From assembly GCA_030848705.1 (NCBI GenBank), contig CM061238.1:45485133-45549132 (forward strand): a stretch of 64,000 bases of DNA. Direction: 5' to 3'. The notes under the pieces are model-generated. The model searched no databases and was not told where the DNA came from. It worked only from the letters and a program-made list of their open reading frames with translations. Positions 10,205-18,753 of the stretch are shown piece after piece (the stretch's first letter is position 1; each line of letters opens with the position of its first letter). The DNA comes from Heracleum sosnowskyi. Lineage: Eukaryota > Streptophyta > Magnoliopsida > Apiales > Apiaceae. A program made the position numbers and the translations under genes.

Positions 10205-13200
10205 TTTGGGTTTATTGTGTGCAGGGAGACAAAAGGAATCTTTGGTACTTGGATAGTGGTTGTTCAAGACACATGACTGGTGATTCTACCCTGCTCACAG
10301 AGTTTCAGGAAAGAGCTGGCCCTTGTATTGCTTTTGGAGATGACAGCAAAGGCTACACAAAGGGATATGGCTTGATTTCAAAAGAGAATGTCATCATAGA
10401 TGAGGTTGCATTGGTGGATGGTCTTAAGCACAACTTGCTTAGTATCAGCCAACTTTGTGACAAAGGATTTTTAGTTACTTTTTCGAAAGAAGCCTGTGTT
10501 GTTTCTAAAGGAGGAAACAACAATGTGGTAATGACTGGATTCAGAAGAGGGAATGTGTACATTGCTGACTTTAGTAGCACAAGTTCAGAAACTATCACCT
10601 GTCTTTTCAGCAAGGCAAGCAAAGATGAAAGTTGGTTATGGCACAAGAAATTATCCCATCTGAATTTCAAAGTTATGAATGATTTGGTGAGAAAGGATCT
10701 TGCTAGAGGAATTCCACAAGTGGAATTTTCCAAGGATGGTTTGTGTGATGCCTGTCAAAAAGGGAAACAGAAGAAGGCATCATTCAAAAGCAAGACAGAG
10801 TCATCAATTGTCCAGCAGCTTGAATTACTTCATATGGACCTATTTGGCCCTGTAAATGTTATGTCCATCTCAAAGAAGAAATACTGTCTTGTGATTGTTG
10901 ATGATTTTTCTAGATTTACATGGACTTTCTTTTTGCACTCTAAAGATGAGGCAAGTGAAATCATTATCAATCACATCAAGATGGTAAGCAATCATCCTGA
11001 TTTCAAAGTAAGAAGGATTAGGAGTGACAATGGGACAGAATTCAAGAATTTGAGCATGAAGTTGTTCTGTGAAGAAAATGGTATTTTGCATGAGTTTTCA
11101 GCAGCAAGAACACCACAGCAAAATGGTGTAGTTGAAAGGAAAAACAGAACACTTATTGAAGCTGCAAGGACAATGCTAGATGAATCAAAGTTACCTACAT
11201 ATTTTTGGGCTGAGGCAGTTAACACAGCTTGCTTTACTCAAAATATTTCTTTGATTAATCAGGCCAAGGGAATGACCCCTTATCATCTACTCAAAAGAAA
11301 GAAGCCACTATTAGATTTTCTTCATGTCTTTGGATGCAAGTGCTTTGTTCTGAGAAATCAAGCTGAGCATTTGGGGAAATTTGAAGCAAAGGCAGATGAA
11401 GCAATATTTGTGGGATATGCAGCAGGGAAAGCTTACAGAGTCTATAATCTCAGAATCAACATTGTTATGGAATCTGTACATGTTGTTTTTGATGATCTCA
11501 AAATACAAGGTCTCTGTGATGAAGGTTTCCATGAAAGTCTCTCTTTTGAGAATGAGGAAGGAGAACAAGTGAATCATGATAAGGCTACTGAGAAACAGCC
11601 TAAAGTTGTTGTATCTAGCACAGATGAAAGCAGCAGTGAAGATGAAATTGCTGCATTAAGGTTAAAAAGGATAGCAGCTAGCAGACCAAATGGTCATTTC
11701 GTTGACAGTCATGATGGTGGATTCGTTGACAGTCAGAATGAGCGTTTCGTTGACAGCCAAAACGGTCATACCGTTGATAGTCATAGGAATGCTTCTAGAA
11801 GTGATCAATTAGGGACAACAAACTCAGGGGGAGTTTCTCAAGGACAAATATCCAATCAAGGCAATCATGGTCATGAAGCTACGTCTTCAAGAGCAAATCT
11901 ACCTCCCTCAAGGAAATGGACTAAAGATCATCCCTTTGAACTTATTATAGGTGATGTTTCTTCAAAAGTCCAAACTAGAAGAGCAACTCAAGAAGAATGT
12001 CTATATAGTAGCTTTCTGTCTCAAGATGAGCCAAAGAAAGTTGAGGATGCACTTCTAGATCCAGATTGGGTTTTAGCCATGCAAGAAGTGCTAAACCAAT
12101 TTGAGAGAAACAATGTTTGGAAGCTGGTGCCCAGGCCTAGTGACAGGAGTGTTATAGGCACAAAGTGGGTGTTCAGAAACAAGATGGATGAAAATGGCAT
12201 AGTCACAAGGAACAAAGCTAGACTGGTTGCAAAAGGCTACTCACAGGAAGAGGGAATTGATTTTGATGAAACCTTTGCTCCTGTTGCAAGACTAGAAGCA
12301 ATAAGGATTTTCCTAGCCTATGCAGCCCATGCCAATTTCAAAGTCTATCAAATGGATGTGAAGAGTGCTTTTCTGAATGGGGAATTGGAAGAGGAGGTGT
12401 ATGTAAGTCAACCTCCTGGTTTTGAAGATGATGATTTTCCAGACTATGTGTACTTCCTTCTCAAAGCACTCTATGGTTTGAAACAAGCACCTAGAGCCTG
12501 GTATGACACTCTCTCACAGTTCCTCCTTGAGAATCATTTCACTAGAGGTACTGTAGATAAAACTCTTTTTCACAGGGTTGTAAATGGCTCTACTTTACTT
12601 GTTCAAATTTATGTAGATGATATAATCTTTGGGTCTACAGATGTGAAACTTTGTCAAAAGTTTGCCAAGCTTATGCAAAGTAAATATGAAATGAGCATGA
12701 TGGGAGAATTAACTTACTTTCTTGGTCTTCAAGTAAAGCAAGTTAATGAAGGCATTTTCATTAGTCAAACAAAATACATTCATGATTTATTAAAGAAATT
12801 TAACCTAATGGAATGCTCTACTGCCAAAACTCCCATGCCTACTGCCACCAAACTTGAATTGAATACTAAGGAAAAATCTGTGGACATTTCAAGTTACAGA
12901 GGCATGGTAGGCTCACTTTTATATTTAACAGCTAGTAGACCTGATATTATGTTTGCTACATGTCTATGTGCTAGATTTCAGGCTGATCCTAGAGAATCCC
13001 ATTTAGTTGCTATTAAAAGAATTTTCAGATATCTCAAAGGAACACCAAACCTTGGCATTTGGTATCCTAGAGAATCTGGTTTTGAACTAATTGGTTATTC
13101 AGATGCAGATTTTGCAGGATGTAAAATTGACAGGAAAAGTACAACTGGAACCTGTCAATTCCTAGGAAACAAGCTTGTGTCATGGTTCAGCAAGAAACAA

Positions 13201-13554
13201 AACTCAGTTTCTACCTCCACAGCTGAGGCTGAGTATATTGCAGCTGGAAGTTGTTGTGCACAGATTTTATGGATGAAAAATCAACTTCTTGATTATGGAT
13301 TAAGAGTTGAGAAAATTCCTATTTTCTGTGACAACACTAGTGCCATTGCCATTACTGAAAATCCAGTGCAGCATTCAAGGACCAAGCACATTGACATCAA
13401 GTACCATTTCATTAGAGAACATGTTATGAATGGTACTGTGGAGTTACATTTTGTTCCAAGTGAACAACAACTTGCAGACATCTTTACCAAGCCACTTGAT
13501 GAATCAACATTCTTAAGATTAGTAAGTGAGCTAGGTATGCTAAATTTCTCTTAA
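10183..13554 (+). CDS. pol: Pol polyprotein of A2, intact (PR-INT-RT-RNase H)
   Basis: An uninterrupted frame of about 1120 codons, one base back (-1) from the gag end. It has no ATG at its start, so translation needs frameshifting or a processed RNA; 10183 is only the first open near-cognate codon (TTG). Domains in order: aspartic protease (WYLDSGCSRHMTG, Asp near residue 24), GAG-pre-integrase with HHCC ligands, integrase core (HMDLFGP; IRSDNGTEFKN; TPQQNGVVERKNR), a low-complexity linker at about residues 480-590 holding four CGTTGA motifs and a polypurine block, reverse transcriptase (KVYQMDVKSAFLNG; YVDD near residue 810) and RNase H (SDADFAGC; STAEAEYIA; HIDIKYHFIRE). No catalytic residue is visibly missing. 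Confidence 0.97.
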   Translation: MGTKINLIWVYCVQGDKRNLWYLDSGCSRHMTGDSTLLTEFQERAGPCIAFGDDSKGYTKGYGLISKENVIIDEVALVDGLKHNLLSISQLCDKGFLVTFSKEACVVSKGGNNNVVMTGFRRGNVYIADFSSTSSETITCLFSKASKDESWLWHKKLSHLNFKVMNDLVRKDLARGIPQVEFSKDGLCDACQKGKQKKASFKSKTESSIVQQLELLHMDLFGPVNVMSISKKKYCLVIVDDFSRFTWTFFLHSKDEASEIIINHIKMVSNHPDFKVRRIRSDNGTEFKNLSMKLFCEENGILHEFSAARTPQQNGVVERKNRTLIEAARTMLDESKLPTYFWAEAVNTACFTQNISLINQAKGMTPYHLLKRKKPLLDFLHVFGCKCFVLRNQAEHLGKFEAKADEAIFVGYAAGKAYRVYNLRINIVMESVHVVFDDLKIQGLCDEGFHESLSFENEEGEQVNHDKATEKQPKVVVSSTDESSSEDEIAALRLKRIAASRPNGHFVDSHDGGFVDSQNERFVDSQNGHTVDSHRNASRSDQLGTTNSGGVSQGQISNQGNHGHEATSSRANLPPSRKWTKDHPFELIIGDVSSKVQTRRATQEECLYSSFLSQDEPKKVEDALLDPDWVLAMQEVLNQFERNNVWKLVPRPSDRSVIGTKWVFRNKMDENGIVTRNKARLVAKGYSQEEGIDFDETFAPVARLEAIRIFLAYAAHANFKVYQMDVKSAFLNGELEEEVYVSQPPGFEDDDFPDYVYFLLKALYGLKQAPRAWYDTLSQFLLENHFTRGTVDKTLFHRVVNGSTLLVQIYVDDIIFGSTDVKLCQKFAKLMQSKYEMSMMGELTYFLGLQVKQVNEGIFISQTKYIHDLLKKFNLMECSTAKTPMPTATKLELNTKEKSVDISSYRGMVGSLLYLTASRPDIMFATCLCARFQADPRESHLVAIKRIFRYLKGTPNLGIWYPRESGFELIGYSDADFAGCKIDRKSTTGTCQFLGNKLVSWFSKKQNSVSTSTAEAEYIAAGSCCAQILWMKNQLLDYGLRVEKIPIFCDNTSAIAITENPVQHSRTKHIDIKYHFIREHVMNGTVELHFVPSEQQLADIFTKPLDESTFLRLVSELGMLNFS
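11821..11833 (+). promoter_or_regulatory. Internal polypurine block, possible central plus-strand primer
   Basis: AACTCAGGGGGAG lies in the integrase-RT linker of pol. The same 13 bases occur at 41306-41318 in family B, although the surrounding linkers have diverged. It resembles the terminal PPT (TTGGGGGAGAT) and lies 39 percent along the element. The function is inferred. Confidence 0.45.
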
Positions 13555-14100
13555 TTACTTTGAGATTTTTGCAAGTTACAAATGCAGCCAGAAACTTGCT
13601 ATGTTTTTCTGTGAATTAATTTTCTTAGGAAAAAGTGAAATTTTGTCTAAGTCAAAATTACTATGTCAACGAAACGAACCATTTCGTTGACAGTCTTAGC
13701 AGTTTTCTGGGTATTTCGTTGATAGCTCTTTTATATCAACGAAACGCAGCTTTATCAACGAAATAAGACGGGACTTTAACCGCCCAATCCTGATTCGTTG
13801 ATTTAGCGCTTTTAATCTGAACCGTTGAAATTTTGACACGTCTTTTACCACGATCTATGCATACACCCCTGTAAGTATAAATCATGGTAATACTTTAAAA
13901 GTAACGGTTATATTTTTTTTTAAGCCAATCCAGTAATTTACATTTATTATTGGATTCATTTTCTGAGAATTTTTGGGGGAGTATTTAAGAAATTTTATTT
14001 TCATTATTTCTTTTTTACCTGTTCTCAAAAATTCCAAAGGCTTTTTCTCTCTTCTTCTCTCTAACAAGCAATTCAGTTCGAAGCTTTCCTTTAATCAACA
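13555..14100 (+). promoter_or_regulatory. Pol-ORF3 spacer with motif cluster and promoter-like leader
   Basis: A 546-bp non-coding spacer. Seven CGTTGA motifs in both orientations lie at about 13663-13829. The second half looks like the 5' end of a plant gene: a TATA-like GTATTTAAG near 13981, then pyrimidine-rich CT repeats around 14040-14070, then ORF3's ATG in the plant-type context AACAATGGC. This suggests, but does not prove, separate transcription or splicing for ORF3. Confidence 0.5.
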
Positions 14101-17100
14101 ATGGCACCTATAGTCAAGCTTATGTCTGCTGGAGGGTTCATCTATGAGAAGAACAACTCCATCCCTTTTGTTGTCAAGGAAAACCCGAACAGACTGTTCT
14201 TCAAAATGATGGATTTCATGAAGAATTGCAAGTTGAGCTATGCAATGTTTCACTCTACACCACTCTACAATGAGATAATCGAGGAAATTTGGACCTCATG
14301 TGAGTATAGTGGAACAAACTGCACTCTACAATTCACTCTTCAAGGTAATGAGTACATAGTTAATTCTGATGTTTTGCAAGCATGTTTACATATTCCTGAT
14401 AATAACTGTGATGTTTTGCCTACTAACACTGAAATAACTACCATGCTAAATTCTATAAACTACTCTTTGCCTACTGATAATCTGGGTAGAATAATTAGGA
14501 GAGGTTTGGTTAGGGAATACAGTTATTTAGCTGATGCATTCATTAAGGTCTTTTCTGGAAAGATTAGTAATTTTGATGCATTAACTAACTCTATGTTAAT
14601 TCTCCTAACCATGCTTCTAAATGATAGATATCACAACTTTAGCACCCAACTTATGTATGAAATTGGTGCTAAGTTGGGTGACAAAGCAAATAGGAAGAAA
14701 AATATCTATTATGCTAGGTTTCTGATGATGTTGGCTAACCATGTTAGTCCAGCACCATTAGTTATCTCTAACCCTAATGCCAGATTTGAGTGCTTTGTGC
14801 AAGAAAAGAGAGTATTGACAGACATACTGAGGCTGAACCACAATGGTGATGTTCCAGTGGTGTATCTGCCAATCATTGAGGTAACTACTACTATCCCTGT
14901 TAGTGTAGCTAACACCTCTACTGTTTTACCTTCCAATGTTGCTATGGAGTCTGTAGCTGTGACCCAACAGGCTCCTGCCCTAGCAACAAAACCAAAATCA
15001 AAGAAATCCTCCAAGCCAACCTCAGGTGCTTCTCAAAAGGCACCTGTTGTAAAAACTACCACACAACCTAAGGGGAGTGAGTCTGGAGTTGTGAGAGGTG
15101 AGGGAAGGGGTGAACATCAAAGAAACCCCAAGGATAAGGAAGGACAGGTTAGTGTGTACCAGCCAAGCCCCATTGTGTCTTCCCAACAAGGCACAATGAG
15201 TAACATGGATTTAAACACAAGTCTAATTGCATCCTCCCAAAAGGATGTGATTATTGAAACAAGCTCTCCTCCTAGAGCACAGTCCAAAAGGGTAAGGGAC
15301 ACTTCAAGCCCACAGTCTACATTTTCCCAATACCAAAGGAGAGTGAAGCAAAAGTCCAAGGGTACACAGGGTGCACACACACTGGAAGCAACACTTCCAG
15401 TTTCTCAAATTCAGTTTGATGTAACCCCTATCATTACTCTGGGGTTACAGTCCCATTCTCTAAACATCAATCTTGAATTATCTCCATCAAATTCACCAAC
15501 TCAATCTTTAGATGTGGACATGATCCATACATCTATTCCTGATTCTCCAACTCTAATCTTGGAGAAGCCCCACTCTGAAGCTGGTGGCCATCACTTGTTA
15601 AGTGATTTGTTGGGCCATCAACCAATTTTTCCTGAAGTTGCAAGGGGATCTGTGGACCAATCTTTAAAATCAATCACCACAGACTCTACTGTAATTTCTC
15701 ATTCTCAAAGTGCTTTCTTGACTTCATCAACGAAACAGTCTATTTCGTTGACAAGTGTTTCTCCATCAACGGTATCCATACCGTTGACAGTTCAAACTAC
15801 CATTCCGTTGATAGTTCACTCTGCACCTTTAATTGAAAATCAAGTTGTTCCCACAACTAGTGCAGATGATCTAGTGGTAGTTGAGACACTTCTAGGACTG
15901 AGAGGGAGTGAAACTGAGAGGCTGGCTTGCAGCCAGGCAAAAGGAGAGAATGTGAGTGAGAGGCTGGCTATTTCTTCCAGCCGGGCAAAAGGAGAGATTG
16001 AGAGTTCCACCTTAGAAGGTGAAGGTGAGGGTGTGAGAGGTGTGAGCCATGGGGAGCCCATGATGCAAGAACAGAGTGGAGAGAGAGAAGGGACTATAGG
16101 AGTAATAAGGATGGAAGCAGTCATTGCTAGTGAGTTAATGGAGGTCAGTGAGGGAGAAAGGGAACTTACTTTCCAAGAGGTTTATCAACAAACTCTGGAT
16201 AGTATTTCCCTGGATCCTGAGACCTTTACTCATCCTGTGTCAGCCTATCAAGTTTTGGCTCAACAGGGCAATGTGGAGGCAGAGAGGTCACTACAACTAA
16301 TTCACACAACTGCATCAATGCAAAGAGCAAAGGATGCCTTGACCAATCTACCTCCAGGGGCTGAAGCAAGTGGAGAATTTGATTTTTCTGATAATGAGGA
16401 TAGCTTTGGTGACATTCTACAGGTGGCCACTACTGCACAGACTGGGACTTCTGTGGTGCCTCCTACACCAAACTGGCTTTCTCAAGATATGCATGGTAGA
16501 TGCAATTTGGATACTGCCATCACAAGGCAGTACAATGAAGCATATCTAGCTCATGAGTCTGCAGGAGCAAGGGACAAGAAATTCTACAAAGCCATCATGG
16601 ATTCTCTGGAAATTCAAAGGCTACAAATGTTGCAGACAAGGATTGAGGCTACAGAAATCAAGGACTCAATTAGCAACCTTAGGGCTGCTACTGACAGGAG
16701 GCTAGATGAAAAGTTTCCTCTTCACACTGTCTCCAGGATGTCAAGGTTTTTCACCAAGGAACCTGAAGTGTCTTCATCTTTGAAAACTCTTTCCTCTAGA
16801 GTGGACAAAGTTGAGGCTACACTTAGTCACATGCAAAAGGAGCAGGAGAAGCAAACTCAGCTACTCACCCAGCTTCTGGCAGCTCAAGGGCTCCCTATCA
16901 TCTCACTTGATGCTAACAAAAAGGGGGAGAAATCTAAGGAGCTAGACATTCAGATCACAAAGGTTATGGTCCCAGCCATCTCCTTACCAGAAGAGCCATT
17001 AGCAATGGGGGAGTTTGCAAAGAAGAAAAAGGACAGTATTGACCTGATCCAGGAAGCCTCTTTGAGGATGAAACTTGCAGAACAAATCAAGGATCACTGG

Positions 17101-17871
17101 TCAAATATTGAAGCAAAGGTCAAGAAGCTAGCTGACACTAAAAAGGTATCATCTGTACAAGCTACTTCAATACCACCATCAACAAATGCAATGGTGACAG
17201 TGCAAATGGAGCCACAATTCAGGAGTTCCTATGTCATGGAACCCCTTCAGCATGGAGTCCTTCAAGATTCAAGGAATGAGAAAGGACAAGCTTCATGTTT
17301 GAGGAATGTGGATGCAAGAGGGATATCTCCAGTATCTCCCATAAAACCCAAAGGCAAGAACATAGAAAGGATAGCTTATCCTCCACCAAAGCCAGATGAG
17401 TTCAAAGTCTTAGGGAAGCTGATCAAGGAGAGCAAAGAAAGCAATCATCCAAGCATAAGGAACAAGAGGGCACTCATCTACAGGGATAGCAAGGAAATCT
17501 ACATTTGGGTTGGTCACCCAAATTTTGCTAAGGCCAAAGCTGAAGAAAGTGAAAGGGCAGCAATGCAAGCTCTTGCAGTTGCTCAATCACTTGAAGATGA
17601 AGAAGCCCTACAGGAAGAAAAGGCCAAGGATAAAGCTAAGGAAGCTGGAAAGAAGAAGAGAACAAGTCAGCCAAAGGCTAGAGCTAGGAGGAATCTGAAC
17701 TTTGATGAAGATGATTCTCAAGAAATTGCTCAAGACTCTTCCACAACAAGTGCACATCAAATTCCTGTTGATCTACCTATTGAGGGAAAGTTGGCTTGTG
17801 ATCCTGCACATCCTGTCAACTTTCATGATCATCCAATCATGCCAAAAGAGGAACCTTTTGAATTTGATTAA
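14101..17871 (+). CDS. Third ORF of A2, main part (conserved N-terminal domain, unknown function)
   Basis: 1256 codons from an ATG in strong context. Residues about 60-215 are a globular domain shared with ORF3 of family B; shared signatures are LHIPD..DVLPT, VREY...FIKVFSG and YYARFLMMLANH. A long Ser/Thr/Pro-rich stretch follows, with five CGTTGA motifs at 15724-15812. Then come a tandem near-repeat around 15905-15995 (ERLA...AKGE), a coiled coil at roughly residues 830-940 and a basic Lys/Arg-rich tail. I see no signal peptide or membrane segment, so calling it an envelope is unsupported. TAA at 17869-17871 stops the frame, which continues in phase to 18567, so the full product was probably about 1488 residues. 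Plant repeat databases call related N-terminal domains putative plant transposon protein. Confidence 0.85.
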   Translation: MAPIVKLMSAGGFIYEKNNSIPFVVKENPNRLFFKMMDFMKNCKLSYAMFHSTPLYNEIIEEIWTSCEYSGTNCTLQFTLQGNEYIVNSDVLQACLHIPDNNCDVLPTNTEITTMLNSINYSLPTDNLGRIIRRGLVREYSYLADAFIKVFSGKISNFDALTNSMLILLTMLLNDRYHNFSTQLMYEIGAKLGDKANRKKNIYYARFLMMLANHVSPAPLVISNPNARFECFVQEKRVLTDILRLNHNGDVPVVYLPIIEVTTTIPVSVANTSTVLPSNVAMESVAVTQQAPALATKPKSKKSSKPTSGASQKAPVVKTTTQPKGSESGVVRGEGRGEHQRNPKDKEGQVSVYQPSPIVSSQQGTMSNMDLNTSLIASSQKDVIIETSSPPRAQSKRVRDTSSPQSTFSQYQRRVKQKSKGTQGAHTLEATLPVSQIQFDVTPIITLGLQSHSLNINLELSPSNSPTQSLDVDMIHTSIPDSPTLILEKPHSEAGGHHLLSDLLGHQPIFPEVARGSVDQSLKSITTDSTVISHSQSAFLTSSTKQSISLTSVSPSTVSIPLTVQTTIPLIVHSAPLIENQVVPTTSADDLVVVETLLGLRGSETERLACSQAKGENVSERLAISSSRAKGEIESSTLEGEGEGVRGVSHGEPMMQEQSGEREGTIGVIRMEAVIASELMEVSEGERELTFQEVYQQTLDSISLDPETFTHPVSAYQVLAQQGNVEAERSLQLIHTTASMQRAKDALTNLPPGAEASGEFDFSDNEDSFGDILQVATTAQTGTSVVPPTPNWLSQDMHGRCNLDTAITRQYNEAYLAHESAGARDKKFYKAIMDSLEIQRLQMLQTRIEATEIKDSISNLRAATDRRLDEKFPLHTVSRMSRFFTKEPEVSSSLKTLSSRVDKVEATLSHMQKEQEKQTQLLTQLLAAQGLPIISLDANKKGEKSKELDIQITKVMVPAISLPEEPLAMGEFAKKKKDSIDLIQEASLRMKLAEQIKDHWSNIEAKVKKLADTKKVSSVQATSIPPSTNAMVTVQMEPQFRSSYVMEPLQHGVLQDSRNEKGQASCLRNVDARGISPVSPIKPKGKNIERIAYPPPKPDEFKVLGKLIKESKESNHPSIRNKRALIYRDSKEIYIWVGHPNFAKAKAEESERAAMQALAVAQSLEDEEALQEEKAKDKAKEAGKKKRTSQPKARARRNLNFDEDDSQEIAQDSSTTSAHQIPVDLPIEGKLACDPAHPVNFHDHPIMPKEEPFEFD

Positions 17872-18567
17872 GCCTACTTTCCAAAGTTCCTGTTAGAGAA
17901 GGACCAACCAATGAAGACAAAGAAGAGGTCTGTCAAAGCAAAGCCTGTTCTTGTGAGAAAGCCACAATCTCAAAAACCCCCTGCAAACCCAGAGGACTGC
18001 ATGTACATTGCTGACATCAGGGAAGAATCCAGTCTACATCTTGACTTAGACAACCTGGTGGAAGTAAGGGGAATTGCAGCTTCTCAAAAGTTGCCTGAAA
18101 GACTAGTGTTCATATTCAAGGGAGGTAGAGAACAAGTGTGGCCTCTCTACAGAATTTTAGGAGAAGACTATCAAACACTACTCTCAGTGTTTAGATGCTT
18201 GAAAAAGGACTTTGGTTTCACCAAAACAGCCAAGTCTGAGGTGGTCTCCAAAATCTGTCAGATAAAGGCTAGCTGGAACAAGCCTGAGGCTCTTCCCAGG
18301 ATACTTAGAGTTCCCTCAACAGGAAAGAAAATCCATCTTCAACCTTATTGGATGATGGAGTTTAAGGACAAGGACAATTGCAGAAGATTCTTCAGAATGG
18401 AAGACCAGCTGGAGAAGGCATCTAATCAAACTCTAAAGCTGATGCAATCCAAGCTTGGTGATCAAGATGAAGAGGAGAAAATCTTCTACAGAAGGCTACA
18501 GGTCCAGATTGAGGAAAACAACTCCAAGAAAGGGAAGAAGACTATGCCACAAAGAAATCACAGATGA
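17872..18567 (+). pseudogene. Third ORF of A2, C-terminal part after an in-frame stop
   Basis: It is in the same frame as the preceding ORF and separated from it only by TAA at 17869, so it reads as one gene broken by a nonsense change. An ATG at 17911 could restart a 218-residue product. It has a basic start (KTKKRSVKAK) and a compact domain with PERLVFIFKGGREQVWPLYR and DKDNCRRFFRMEDQ, and ends in a charged tail. No known family is recognised. The same architecture, a C-terminal domain after a charged stretch, is seen in family B at 47068-47799. TGA at 18565 is about 175 bp before the PPT. Confidence 0.75.
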
Positions 18568-18740
18568 AACATTTGCTCAGACTAGAGGAGCATTTGTGGG
18601 CATTAGTCTTGTAAGTCTTATATCTTGTCTATAAAATTTTGAAGCTTAATACATATTCTACTTTTGTAATTTATGATGTATCTGAGTGTTTTTGTTATCA
18701 TCAAGTCTCTTGATTTATGGCTGTTATTCTATCAGTCATA
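18568..18740 (+). other. 3' untranslated spacer of A2
   Basis: 173 bp of T-rich non-coding DNA between the ORF3 stop and the polypurine tract. No further ORF or repeat is seen. Confidence 0.6.
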
Positions 18741-18753
18741 AATTGGGGGAGAT
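18741..18753 (+). other. Polypurine tract of A2
   Basis: AATTGGGGGAGAT abuts the 3' LTR. It is the plus-strand primer. Family B has the closely related AATAGGGGGAGAT and family C AAATTGGGGGAGAT at the same place. Confidence 0.93.

Noticed and set aside
14101..18567. Calling ORF3 a retroviral envelope
   Set aside because: No signal peptide, membrane span or cleavage site visible; position after pol alone is not evidence.
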